Shown here one piece after another: positions 53,995 to 64,000 of a stretch of DNA of 64,000 nucleotides; the stretch's first letter is position 1; every line of letters starts with the position of its first letter. This DNA is from Saturnia japonica (taxonomy: Eukaryota > Arthropoda > Insecta > Lepidoptera > Saturniidae), in contig CM065313.1 of NCBI GenBank assembly GCA_033032175.1, positions 19,321,327-19,385,326 of the forward strand, given 5' to 3'. The notes beneath the pieces were generated by a model. The model saw only the letters and a program-made list of their open reading frames with translations. It did no database searches and was not told the DNA's origin. Made by a program: the position numbers and the translations under genes.

Positions 53995-54952
53995 GTTGAA
54001 AGGGGAATTGCTGCATTCCAGCCAACTGCTGTCAATGATACAAATGTGAAACACAGACTTCATATGACCATGATATATGGTAAGATAACTTCATATCTAT
54101 CAGATACCTCAACAGCAGTATGTGATATTTGTAAAGCGAAGCCGAAAGATATGAATGCCATCGACTTGATATCGCAAAGAACTCATTCTGAGGATATTTT
54201 TAAATATGGCCTATCTTCCCTCCACGCCTGGATTAAATGCATAGAATGCGTATTGCATATTGCGTATCGCCTACATTTCAAAAAATGGCAAGCCAAAGGA
54301 GACGATTTAAAACAACTAGTAGATAACAAGAAAAAAATTATTCAAGAGAAGTTTCGAGATGAAATGGGACTGCTTGTAGATGTAGTTAAACAAGGTGCGG
54401 GAACGACCAATGATGGGAACACCGCAAGAAGGTTTTTTGCAAATTCTCAAGTAACTGCACGGAGCACTGATGTTGTTCAAGAACTCATCAGGAGATTTGC
54501 GTTAATTCTTCAGTTAGACTCATGTAGAAAGTCTGTTGATGTGGAAAAGTTCCGGTAATATTGTTCTAAAACAGCTCATAAATATATCAGTGGTATTATA
54601 TGCCTTCTAGCGTGCATAAATTACTCATGTATGGTGCAGACATAATTGAGCATAATAACTTTATCCCAATTGGCAAACTTTCTGAAGAGGCTTCTGAAGC
54701 ACGCAATAAAGATTTTAAAATTTTTAAGTATTACACTCGAGAAAAATTAGTAGAATTGCAACAAATGAGGATATTATCTATAGTTTGTTAATAACTTCTG
54801 ACCCATACCTGTCCAGCATCAGACCTAAGAAGATAAGTCAACTTAGCCATAAACCGCTATCAGATGAAGCTAAATTGTTATTGGTAAATTCTACATCAGA
54901 TAAAGAAAATATAGAGTTTGTAGATGTAAGAAATTTGTGTGACTCTGAGTAA
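53995..54952 (+). pseudogene. Transib / RAG1-like transposase, C-terminal part, broken
   Basis: Would catalyse hairpin-type cut-and-paste transposition. Visible parts in order: KITSYLSDTSTAVCDICKA with a CxxC zinc pair; GLSSLHAWIKCIECVLHIAY; KQGAGTTNDGNTARRFFANS; after a stop (TAA 54,556-54,558) and a frameshift near 54,590, WYYMPSSVHKLLMYGADIIE then GKLSEEASEARNKDFKIF; after another frameshift near 54,765, EDIIYSLLITSDPYLSSIRP to a stop at 54,950-54,952. In RAG1 the zinc site is CxxC...HxxxxH, with the catalytic Glu 25 residues after the first His. Here VHKLLMY has the first His, the second position is Tyr, and a SEE Glu lies 24 residues on. Three lesions and loss of the N-terminal half make it a pseudogene. 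Family call rests on motifs plus the CACAGTG ends. Confidence 0.65.
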
Positions 54953-55864
54953 TGTATGAGTGTAATTAAGTAGGTATTATCGGACCTATATGTATATCAT
55001 AATTTATAATATCATAATTTTGTTATAAAATATTTTTATATACGTATTTGGAATTTACATTTACATTATCTATTTAGAGGTACTGTTGAAATCGATAAGT
55101 TAAAATGAATATAAAATCTCATGTTATTTACACTGCTTTCATTTAGAATCCTAATCTAGCCCCAAAAATAACGGTTTAATCTTTTATGACAAACATCAAT
55201 ATCAACGAAACAAATAAACTAATTACTCTAATTAGCAAAATCAAGACATTTTGGTACAAATGTGGAACAAAAACAATCAAGAATAGTAGCAGGTAATGAT
55301 AATTGGTGTTAATTTAAGTTTATAGTGCAAATTTATAGGTAATGTACAACTTTTAATAAATAAAAATCGGTATATTGAAATTCTAAAACGAATTCTGAAT
55401 CGTATTTTTGAAAACGAAGCGGTAGGGTAAATCAGGCGTAACTTTATTAATCGATACCTGTAGCATTCAGGTCGAAAATAAACCTACAGATTGATGATTT
55501 CACCTCAATACAATGTCATCAAAGTATGAAATTTTCATCAAAAAATATCTGTTGAACGGGGACGCCCGGGGTCAAGGTGAAAGGTCCTAAGGGTTCGTTA
55601 CCACCCCAGTAACGATATGTATAAGTTTCAGCTTTACAACTCAAAACACAAAAAAGTTATGACGAAAAGAAAATCCATGTTCATACATTTGAAATTTACA
55701 GGTCCATATTATATGGTGTAGAAGTTAAAAATAAAGCTAGAAATTGCTAAATTATACAATGACATGACTGTTTTGACAAAACTGTATACTTAAAACTATG
55801 AAATAACATATTTCATTTTTCTAAAATCCTATGAAAGGGAGGCTCTGATTTCAGTCCAATGTGC

Positions 55865-57988
55865 GCCGCGCCGCGCTGGGAAAAGCGACAGTGTTACCAC
55901 GTTTTAAAAAATTGATAAATTTTACGGAAATTAAAACTAAATATGTTAATTTAAATCGCAATAACGTTTTTATTTTTTATAATAAATAAAATTTTGATAT
56001 ATTTTTTCGTACTATCATTGGGATACCTATATACCCTTTTCGAATTCGTCGGGGTTTTTTATACATTTTGTATTATGATGCTAACCAAATAATGATTTAA
56101 GATATTTCTTTTTGCTTTTCATTGAAACATTTTGTAGCATTTTTTTTTCTAAGCCCCGAATCAAAAAGAGGGATGTTATAAGTGTAACGTATTTTTCTGT
56201 TTGTCTGTCTGTGGTATCGTAGCCCACAAATGGCTGAACCGATGTTGATCGAGTTTTTTGTTGTTTGAAAGGTGACTTGACCGAGATTGTTCTTACCTAC
56301 AATTTAAGAAAACCTGTTCAGGCGTTTGATGATTATCAGATTTTTTAAAGTTGTTAACTAGATGTGACCATCGTCCACAGGTCTGAAGAAGTCAAGATTT
56401 GGTATTCCGTTTTCAATGATATTAGTAAAGCCTTGAACTGATGCTGCAGCGTCATCTGGAATATGTACGATACCTAACTCCTCACCAACTTCAGCAGAGA
56501 TATTGCATTTGGGTTTATTAAATTTTCAATTTATTTCGTTGTTTAAACAATTAGACATCTTGTCTAGTTTATCTGCTATTAAATTAATGCCTGCTCTCCG
56601 TGGAAAAACTTTAAACAAGACTGTAATTATATCCAAGATCAACAAATCATAGACCCTACATTAAGGATTTAGTTGGAACCCACCAGAAAAAGTGCTGCTA
56701 TTTTACTATAGAAATAGACATTGATATTTCTGCAAATAAATTCTTCACAATTTCTGCAGAGCATTTTACTACAAGGCGTTTAGTAACTTCTGTTAAAATA
56801 TAAACCCTGAAATATTTCATTGAAGAAGGTTACTTTGCGAAAATCCATCGCAACTAAGTCAAAATTGGCTTAGGATAACTCGTGGCGAGGCAAAACACGT
56901 GTAACCGATTCTGAAAGACGTTATAACTATCAATCAATTCCAGAGTGAAGTAGCGAAAAAATACTGAATAAACTATACATCCACACAAAAAAAACACCTA
57001 CTTCAATTATTTTGAGGAGTTCCCCGAGGTATCTTCTTGATAACCTTCTTCTTTTGTGAAGTCGTTTAAAAAAGGAAGAGGTTCTCATTAACCGAATTCG
57101 TTTTTCGTTGCAAAGAGGATACCCAGATCAAGGTGTCCATTTTTAATTTCATTGGCACTAAAACTTCGAAGATGCACCAGGAAACCATGGAAGTTGATTT
57201 TCTTTTTTGTTAAAAGTTATCTTTTTTGAAGTCAGTTAAAAATTTGCTTTGGAGAACACATTAGTTAGAACTGTTAGTAATGTTAAGGAGTTGTTGATGT
57301 AATTTAGTTTCTACTAGAAGTATGCCTTCAACCTTCCATGAGATAATGATAACTGGATATACAAGGAAAATCGTAACTGCTTAATATTCTTAACACATAC
57401 GCGATGTGCATAGGGTCAATGCTGTAATATTTTTATTTTTTTATACCTTAGCTGAACAAAATGTTGTTTAAACATCCATAAGTACAGAATCCAATCCCGA
57501 GTCAGTTTCTCGGGATTTGAGGAACGAATTAGAAATTTAATTGAAAAAATTTATGCCGATGCATATATTTATTTTATACTTTACATTATACTTTTGCCTG
57601 TCCTAAATATCTAAGTTATATTTTGATTTAAAATTAGTACTTAAATTTATAAATAACTAGCAGACCCGCGCAACCTTGTCTGTATCATGTAAGAGAGAGA
57701 GAGAGAGAGAGAGAAAGGGTTAGAGAGTAGGTGTAGTAGTAGTAGGTAGGGTAGATTATTAGGTGCCGCCTGCCTCCCACATCATTCTGCGTTATAAAAA
57801 TGAGCTCGTGGTACTTGATCATTATTTTGCTGCCGAGTTATTTTAAAATTGTGGTAACTATCTCCTAAGATATCCATTTAGATAATTTACTGTAAGGAGC
57901 AATTTTGTTCAAAATTAAGTACTTGTGATGAATAACGTATTTATTTCGATAAGGATTAATACCATGTATATAAAAATATAACATACGT
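55865..57988. other. Intergenic with repeat copies
   Basis: 57,000-57,245 carries the CAAAGAGGATACCC / TTAATTTCATTGGCACT repeat (family of 14,375). A GA microsatellite lies at 57,692-57,714, right after CTAGCAGACCCGCGCAACCT, another element end. 56,160-56,240 reads like an interspersed tail (TCTGTTTGTCTGTCTGTGGT). No gene seen. Confidence 0.55.
57692..57714. repeat. (GA)n microsatellite
   Basis: Eleven to twelve GA units read directly. Confidence 0.9.
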
Positions 57989-58239
57989 ACCATCACGCCT
58001 ATATCCCCGAGGGGTTAGGCAGAAGTGTGCCAATGTACACCCACAGTTTGCCGAGTATGTTTTTAGGTCTCATGTAATAAAGGGCGAGTCTATTGCCATT
58101 AATCGGGCATAAAGCCAAACTCCGAGCTGCTACTGAGAATTTCATAGAAAAACTCAATAACACTTTGCTCGACCTGGGTAACGAACCCAGGACTTCGATC
58201 ATAGCAGTCGCGCTTACGACCACTAGGCTAATTAGGCAG
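57989..58239 (-). mobile_element. tRNA-derived SINE, copy 2 (inverted)
   Basis: Read on the minus strand: CTGCCTAATTAGCCTAGTGG, GCGCGACTGCTATGATCGAA, GGGTTCGTTACCCAGGTCGA, AAAGTGTTATTGAGTTTTTC, GCAGCTCGGAGTTTGGCTTT. It matches 49,521-49,745. The B box is altered (TTCGTTACCC), so it is unlikely to be transcribed well. The 74-codon frame over it is not a gene. Confidence 0.85.
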
Positions 58240-58888
58240 TAAGTAATGTAGGCTAAAACACCTTCGCAAATAATTCATTATTTTAGAACAAATTTAATTC
58301 CATAAGAAAGGTAATATTGAGTAAACCTTAAAAGATAGCCATATGCTATCGCATACTTTTTTTTAGAACTTTTTAAGAAAAATAATTTTATCACACACAA
58401 TTGTTGCGTAACTTTAACTATTTACGCAGCGAACGCAATGGAAGCTCTCAAAAGAAATTAAATTTGCCAGTTTTCCTAACATTTTGCAGTGGTGTTCCGC
58501 TCCTATTGATCATAGCGTGATGTTATATACCCCATAGCCTTCCTCGATAAATGGGCTATCCAAAACTTAATATTTTTTTCCATTCGAATCAGTATTTTCT
58601 GAGTTTAGCGTCTTCAACCAAACAAAGAAACAAACTGTTCAGTTTTATAATATTATTATAATATTACTATACTAGATATAAGATAGCTGTATTTATTGAG
58701 TGCATTTAGTTTTCGCCAACAAACTGTTTTTTAGTTTGGCGATTTTAGACAATAATATAATTTATTTTTGTATTTTGGAAAAAAATATTAATAATATTAG
58801 TATAGTTAGTTATTTTGTTGAATAGAAAATTAATGTCAATTTTATTCACGACAGTAATAAGCAGTAAGCATGCTAATAAATGAACTTG

Positions 58889-58919
<31 letters not shown>

Positions 58920-59250
58920 AAAGTTACAATATCAATAAGAAGCTGTCAGTAAAGAATATAAAACGTTTCTATTAGCATTCTTGGAGCGTAGGAGATATAT
59001 TATATCCACTTTATCCCGTCTCGAGTAGTTGCGTATCTTGTTTGATAGCGGTCACACCTTACTGGTGAGTTTATAACTATTTTATTTCTATACAATTTGA
59101 TTTTTATTTTAGTATGTATATATATTTGTATACAGAATCACTCATGCTTTGCATCCTTTGCTAATGTATAATGTATTTAAGGGGTTTTAATATTCATATG
59201 TATTTTTTTGTTTTATTAATTGTTTAATTCTGTCTTTTTATAGTTACTTA
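58240..59250. other. Intergenic with element fragment and (TA)n
   Basis: 58,325-58,680 is a diverged fragment of the ~700-bp element (AGATAGCCATATGCTATCGC; GTCTTCAACCAAACAAAGAA). 58,889-58,912 is (TA)n. 58,975-59,060 is slightly GC-richer. No gene seen. Confidence 0.5.
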
Positions 59251-59371
59251 AATTGTTTTTTTTTGTTAATTTACACTACTCTTCGATCCCGGTGTTCGAG
59301 TGGCTTATACCGGCAGAATATCGATTCAATATCTGCATGTTAGATTCCCTGCACGTACCAAGGAATTTCTT

Positions 59372-59379
59372 GGAATTAG
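59372..59379. repeat. Target-site duplication of the jockey element (left copy)
   Basis: GGAATTAG directly precedes the T run (poly(A) tail on the minus strand). The same 8 bases are at 62,145-62,152, just beyond the truncated 5' end of the element. Confidence 0.85.
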
Positions 59380-62144
59380 TTTTTTTTTTTTTTTTTTTTT
59401 TAGAACTGACTACACTGTTAGCCTTAGGGGCCCTAAAGCCGCTGCGGCTTTTACAGCTTCACCGGACTTGGGGGCGAGCGCAGAGGGCACTCAGCCGCGA
59501 AAGTTTTGTGGACGACTCGCACGAGGGTGCCAAAGTGGCCGGACCTCGGCTCGGGCGGTCGTCGCGTTCGCAAATAGGTCGCGATCTATTCGAATCCCTA
59601 CACCTACGATTCGAGCTAACTAAATATACACATAGGCACGTTCCCTTCCTCCTGGGAGGAAGGAAGGAACCGTGCGTATGTGTATTCAATAATCGGAATG
59701 TTTCTACACTAACTAGCGCTAACTAGCGTAAAAAAAGAAAAAAAAAAGGTCCCTCACAGAACCTATGTACCTGTGTGGTGTGCACGTGTGTATGTTCATA
59801 CGTGTGTAGTGTTGTATGTAGGTAGCTAAGTGATGCACGTACAGTGTCACTTGTATCGCGCGGGCGGTTGCCTGACCCAAGGGTTTCACACCGAGGAACG
59901 GACCTAGGCTTGGGTTACCGCTAGAGAGGGTGGACGTGACGGGTGTGCTGGAGCGAAATTGACCGCCCGCCCTCTGCGGAGAGAACGGTGGTTACGCGGG
60001 CGTGGGCGCTGGCACGCTCTGTTTGGAGAGACGGATGTGTAATATTTATTCGAATTTTCGATGTGATCGTCGGGATCAATAAAAATATTGCGCGGCCGGC
60101 GTTTGCACCGGATGTCCGTGGGTGCCGGAACATAAGTGGCGGCTGTTTTTATTAACGGATTCGCGTGGTTCGACGCGGTGTCGAAATACGAACGGGAGAG
60201 CTGTTTAACGTAGGCATGTATCGAAGGAAGCTCCATATCTCTATGGAGATCTACGCTTCGAACATACCACGGGGCCCCGGTGAGACGATAGAGGAACCTA
60301 TTCTGTATCGATTGTAACCGTTTGAAACTCGACTCGGACATATGTGCGAACACGGCGCAACTGTATGTCAAAATTGGTCGAATACACGTCTTGTAGAGCG
60401 TGAGCTTATGTCGCGTGGACATTTTACTCACCGAACACAACAGAGGATGCAACCGGCCCAGGACCCACGCGGCCCTGTTCCTAACCTTACGGATTTGGGG
60501 TCTAAAAGAGAGCCTACTATCTAGGGTTACCCCTAGATATTTGGTCTCTCTTACATACGGAATCGGATTATCGTAGAGCTTAACAGGTTTAAGCTTCCAC
60601 GGTATCTGTGACGAATCCGCATCGAAGAGCATCGCGGCGCTCTTCGAGGGATTAACGGCTATACGCCACTCGTTAAACCACTTCCCGAGAGTGGTCACGG
60701 AGCGTTGGACTTTGTGTCTGAGGTGGGATCTATTCCTATCTGAGGCATATAAGACTGTATCGTCAGCGTATAGCCCTACCTCGACCTCCGGGAGTCGAGG
60801 TAGGTCACTGACGTACAGGTTAAATAGGCTAGGAGCCAGGATCGAACCTTGGGGAACGCCTGAGCGTATTGGACGGGGCGTGGACAATTCACCTTCCACT
60901 CTATAGCGAAAGGTGCGATCTGTTAGATAGTCGCGAATTATTTTAATTAGCCTATCGGGGACTTCAAAGTGATACAACTTGTAGATCAATCCCTCGTGCC
61001 AGACCTTATCGAAGGCCTTGGCAACGTCGAAAAAGACCGCAAGTGTACGGCGGGGTTTATATAATTCAGCAAAATTAAATGCAACGTGCTCCGTGAGGCG
61101 GTGCACTTGATGAGTGCAAGAATATCTAGCACGGAAACCGAATTGCTCAGGCGGATAGAGGTCTTTCTCCTCTATTACTGACTTGAGACGGTTCAGAAGG
61201 ATCCGCTCGTACATTTTCCCTAAAGTATTTAGGAGACTGATCGGGCGATAGCTGTCGGGAAGCGACGCGCTCTTGCCGGGCTTACGGATACCTATGACTA
61301 TGGCCTTTTTCCAGGCGGCTGGAAAATGGCAGTGGGCTATGGCTACATTGAAGATGCAGACCAAAAGAGCTATGAGGCGATCGGGAAGAAGTCTAAGTAC
61401 TTCATTCCTGATCCCGTCGGGACCTGGTGCTTTTCTAAGCTTAAGGCTTTTTATAATGGAAAGAACCTCCTCAGACGTGACTGGGGACAGGGAGTCTGTC
61501 GCGGGAGCTTATCCAGCTCCCGCACGCATCCATCGATACCCTCGACCCGGTCGGTATTTGCATCGACACTGTTCGGAGAGCACTGGCTCTCCAAACAAGT
61601 GGCGAGGCACTCCGCCTTGTCGCTGCTATCGAAGGCGAGCGGTATACCGGGACCCCTCTCGAGGGGGGGCATAAGATAAGAAGCCTCTATTTTGAGGCTG
61701 TGAGCTAATTTCCAGTAAGCCAAATTGCGACGGCCTTAGCCCTTCGACGAGGGCGTCCCATCTGTGACTTCTGAGTTCTAATATACGGGTTCTAACCGAT
61801 CTTTGAAGTGCGCGTAAACGTGCGCGGTTTTCCTCGGTCGGGTAGTGGTCGTGCGCACGAGTCGCCGCGTTCTTTTCCGTCAACAACGCCCGCACGTCGG
61901 CAGGGAGTACGAAGCGGCGATCGCTCGCCTCTTCGACCTCTCTCGAGGCCTCTCCGATGCCGGCCTGCAGGTGGTCCAACGGTGGACCCCAATACGTCCG
62001 GGATCCTATCTAAGCTGGACGAGGACGGCCTGTCCGCAAGATAATGTTTTAGCTTGGCATAGTCAACCACTTGGACCGAAGGAGGGCTAGAGTCGTCTCG
62101 TTGACCTAGCTGCATGATGACCGGACGGTGGTCGGAGTCGAACA
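59380..62144 (-). mobile_element. Jockey-clade LINE, 5'-truncated, with poly(A) and target duplication
   Basis: Minus-strand element. Poly(A) is seen as T22 at 59,380-59,401, a GC-rich 3' UTR extends to about 59,900, then come the reverse transcriptase and part of the linker. The first residues at the truncated 5' end include LFDSDHRPVIMQL, the SDH box that ends the apurinic endonuclease. GGAATTAG flanks both sides, so the insertion borders are exact. A 3' UTR of the same family is at 30,761-31,274. Base composition is much more GC-rich than the surroundings. Confidence 0.9.
59904..62140 (-). pseudogene. Jockey LINE ORF2: endonuclease end, linker and reverse transcriptase
   Basis: Would nick DNA and reverse-transcribe the LINE RNA. 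The long frame (about 61,480-59,904) has KAIVIGIRKPGKSASLPDSY RPISLLNTLGKMYERILL, the finger/palm motifs FFDVAKAFDKVWHEGL, SGVPQGSILAPSLFNLYVSD and YADDTVLYAS (catalytic Asp pair), then the thumb and a basic C-terminal tail rich in Arg. Upstream pieces lie in three other frames: SSPPSVQVVDYAKLKHYLAD (62,115-61,980), RFVLPADVRALLTEKNAATR (61,970-61,740) and AYWKLAHSLKIEASYLMPPL (61,720-61,490). At least three frameshifts plus 5' truncation inactivate it, while the RT core itself is open for 486 codons. Confidence 0.9.
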
Positions 62145-62181
62145 GGAATTAGTGTATATTTAGAAATTTGAAATTGGTACC

Positions 62182-62299
62182 ACTAATAAAGCTGTAGAAG
62201 ATGTAGAAATCTTGTTTTGAATTATTTCAGTGGTGTTTTTGAGGTAAGTGTCAATGTATTCGTATCTTATTGGAGATGGAACGTATATTGCACAAATAT
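62182..62299. repeat. 118-bp direct duplication, copy 1
   Basis: Begins ACTAATAAAGCTGTAGAAGA and ends TATTGCACAAATAT. I compared it base by base with 63,031-63,148 and found no difference. Outside these bounds the flanks diverge quickly. Confidence 0.9.
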
Positions 62300-63030
62300 T
62301 AGGTATGCCATCACTATTATTTGTTTGGTCTTTGACAAATTTCCAAAAATATTTAGGACAACGTCGCAAACGAGAAGCTGCCTGTTCTTTAAAATTATTA
62401 TAACAATGCTTAATCATCTCATCGCAACGCCGCCGTAAAATATTGAATGTTGCTTTATCCAGTGGGTTACTATACTTGATGTATCTGGAATGGTATTTGT
62501 TTTTCTCTTTAAGAGCTTTGATAAGGGAGGAACTAAACCACACGGGATATTTTTCATCTCTTATTTTTCGCATAGGAGTATGTCTCAGAAATATTTGCAT
62601 AATTGTATTGTAAAATATTTCCAGCATTACATCGATATCATAAACATCCTTCCAGATAAATGACCAATCTATGTCTTGTAGCTCACTATTCACAGCATCA
62701 TAGTTGCACCTATTAAAGTTATAAATTGGTAATTTTTTTTGCTTAAGTGGAGAACTGTGCGGCTTATTTAATTCAATTTCGATGCTTGGATGATGTAAAT
62801 CCAAGGGTAAGACAGGATTTGTAACTTTAGATATAGTGACATTAGTCGGGTGATTACAAAGTACCAAGTCTAAAATACGTTGATTTTCATTTGTGACATA
62901 ATTACACTGATATAAATTATTAAAAGCAAGGGTATCAATAAAAAGATTTTCAATATTACTAGAAGTCGATAGTGCAGATAAACTGTAAGAATCGTGTTGC
63001 CATTTTAGATTAGAAAGATTGAAATCACCT

Positions 63031-63148
63031 ACTAATAAAGCTGTAGAAGATGTAGAAATCTTGTTTTGAATTATTTCAGTGGTGTTTTTGAGGTAAGTGT
63101 CAATGTATTCGTATCTTATTGGAGATGGAACGTATATTGCACAAATAT
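63031..63148. repeat. 118-bp direct duplication, copy 2 (native position in the endonuclease)
   Basis: Same 118 bases as 62,182-62,299, same orientation, encoding ICAIYVPSPIRYEYIDTYLK and the following residues in the minus frame. This copy is in its expected place between the DIWLSVKV block and VGDFNLSN. Confidence 0.9.
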
Positions 63149-63532
63149 CAACGTAAAAGCCGTTGCCGACTTTTACAGAAAGCCAAATATCCTCACATGA
63201 TGATTCCCATTTAGATTTTCTTAGTACCTCGTATCTCTTTTGTACAGCAATCATTACTCCCCCTCCATCATTTTTGACAGAAGCAGAAGAGGTAGAGGAT
63301 CTATCACGTCTGAATACGTTATAACGCTGATCGATAATCTCGCGATCATATACACCACTATTGAGCCACGTTTCAGTTATTATAATTACATCGAAATTGT
63401 TACTTAGCACAGTAATATAAAAATCTTCAGTTTTTGTTCTAAGTCCTCTTACATTTTGATAATATATTTTTAGAGAGAATTTAATAAATGATCAATATAG
63501 TCAACATGCTTAATATTAGAATAAGAACACAA

Positions 63533-64000
63533 TTACAGAGAACTTAAAACATCATTATTTTTTATCGTTATTGGAGGTGATTTTATATCCTTTCGCACAA
63601 AAATACGCCCGTTTCGAACCCATACGAATTGGTAGCCTTTAGATTTTGCGACATGTCTAGTATCAGCATGCAATTTCTTGTTCGCAGGAGATAGGTGCTC
63701 AGTGATATATATTTGCATCTTCTCACCAGAAATGCCTAAGTGGGTAGAGTTGAGCTTATCAGTTTCGTGTTTTTTATTGAAGTCTCGAACTGCTCCCAGT
63801 AGATGGTCACGAGAACGTGGCGTAGATAGTTTAAGCACTATATTCCGAGGACGTTTGGATTCTTCGTTTTGCTTAGCAACTCTATGAAAATTAACAATAT
63901 CCGTGTCGGGCAAGTTGCACGAAATTGTTCGTGTAAGCTGGTGAATAATGCTAAGTAGATTTTCGGACTTATGTTCCGGAACACATTGAATTTCTACATT
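63533..64000 (-). CDS. LINE ORF1 with FP-like C-terminal domain (partial, runs off window)
   Basis: Open on the minus strand from the window edge (NVEIQCVPEHKSENLLSIIH) to a stop near 63,533. The body includes VAKQNEESKRPRNIVLKLST, IYITEHLSPANKKLHADTR and YQFVWVRNGRIFVRKD, a pattern I associate with the C-terminal domain shared by baculovirus FP-type proteins and ORF1 of many insect LINEs. It probably helps bind the LINE RNA. The start is outside the window; the internal TTG at 63,913 is not the real start. It precedes the endonuclease ORF by ~65 bases, so both belong to one element. Confidence 0.75.
   Translation of the reverse strand, partial: NVEIQCVPEHKSENLLSIIHQLTRTISCNLPDTDIVNFHRVAKQNEESKRPRNIVLKLSTPRSRDHLLGAVRDFNKKHETDKLNSTHLGISGEKMQIYITEHLSPANKKLHADTRHVAKSKGYQFVWVRNGRIFVRKDIKSPPITIKNNDVLSSL

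Larger units (their letters stand above)
52923..55864 (+). mobile_element. Transib-like DNA transposon remnant with ~565-bp terminal inverted repeats
   Basis: The left end starts CACAGTGGGCTGAAATTGGA and the right end, read inward, CACATTGGACTGAAATCAGA. Colinear inverted similarity continues for about 565 bp (52,923-53,487 versus 55,299-55,864), through GCCTCCCTTTCATAGGATTT, GGTAACGAACCCTTAGGACC and AAAAGTTGTACATTACCTAT. Ends of the form CACAGTG/CACAATG are characteristic of Transib, the RAG1-related superfamily, and echo the recombination-signal heptamer. Flanks CGCCA / CGCCG may be a mutated 5-bp GC-rich target duplication. The interior holds a transposase remnant, a ~270-bp insert and a diverged direct repeat of the TIR. 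Such long TIRs are unusual for Transib and suggest a rearranged or non-autonomous derivative. Confidence 0.7.
62153..63470 (-). pseudogene. LINE ORF2: endonuclease and linker, with internal duplication
   Basis: Another non-LTR family. From about 63,467 it reads SLKIYYQNVRGLRTKTEDFY then NNFDVIIITETWLNSGVYDR (EN motifs QNVRG and TETWL), GGGVMIAVQKRYEV, ALLVGDFNLSN, and a linker to PKYFWKFVKDQTNNSDGIPN. The frame then jumps back to ICAIYVPSPIRYEYIDTYLK, repeating an earlier part of the endonuclease, and stops as LLVVPISNF near 62,160. The reverse transcriptase is missing. The 416-codon open frame is thus a rearranged fragment. The jockey insertion lies directly beside it. Confidence 0.85.

Noticed and set aside
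59253..59726. 157-codon plus-strand open frame with a run of Phe
   Set aside because: It crosses the T22 poly(A) tail and 3' UTR of the minus-strand jockey LINE; the phenylalanine run is the T tract.
1..64000. CRISPR arrays, bacterial operons, integrons or phage modules
   Set aside because: No regularly spaced short repeats, no prokaryotic gene organisation; introns, LINEs and SINEs show a eukaryotic genome.
63533..64000. A captured baculovirus FP gene
   Set aside because: The FP-like domain is followed by a LINE endonuclease ORF on the same strand, and this domain is common in insect LINE ORF1 proteins, so a retrotransposon origin is simpler.

Overview
The window is AT-rich, intron-bearing animal DNA, and everything in it fits an insect, most likely a moth or butterfly. 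I infer this from the insect-type single-domain angiotensin-converting enzyme, the short introns with GT/AG borders, and the mix of jockey-, CR1- and RTE-like LINE remnants, tRNA-derived SINEs, a Tc1 element and a Transib-like element. There is no bacterial gene, operon, CRISPR array or phage gene.

The one host gene I can defend lies on the + strand from about 36.8 to 48.6 kb. It encodes a secreted zinc dipeptidyl carboxypeptidase of the ACE / peptidase M2 family. I assembled 11 coding exons whose splice phases all agree. They give a 647-residue protein with signal peptide, HEMGH zinc motif, third zinc ligand, substrate and chloride residues, and three cysteine pairs. Its most unusual feature is a tandem pair of 125-nt exons, 6a and 6b. 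Both encode the complete HEMGH motif, have the same phase, and are separated by only 24 nt. They cannot be spliced to each other, so they look like mutually exclusive exons giving two active-site variants of one enzyme.

1-36.8 kb holds no recognisable host gene. It is a field of transposon debris: a near-complete Tc1/DD34E element (7.6-9.2 kb), two fold-back MITEs (9.8-10.05 kb and 28.5-29.1 kb), a broken LINE (16.7-18.9 kb) with a second 3' end of the same family at 0.84-1.3 kb, SINE heads, RTE-like and jockey 3' fragments, and many copies of three or four short interspersed families. Some of this DNA may include the unseen 5' UTR exon(s) and promoter of the ACE gene, because a splice acceptor lies just upstream of its ATG.

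48.6-59.4 kb carries a repeat copy directly abutting the ACE poly(A) site, a tRNA-derived SINE in two opposite copies, and a 2.94-kb element (52,923-55,864). That element has about 565-bp terminal inverted repeats beginning CACAGTG/CACATTG and a broken RAG1/Transib-like transposase C-terminus.

59.4-64 kb is a nested LINE complex on the - strand. A jockey-clade copy with poly(A) tail and 8-bp target duplication has inserted beside another LINE, whose ORF1 (FP-like domain) and endonuclease run off the right edge. That second LINE contains an exact 118-bp internal duplication.

None of the transposase or reverse transcriptase genes reads as intact. Apart from the ACE exons, the open frames are transposon remnants or chance frames.
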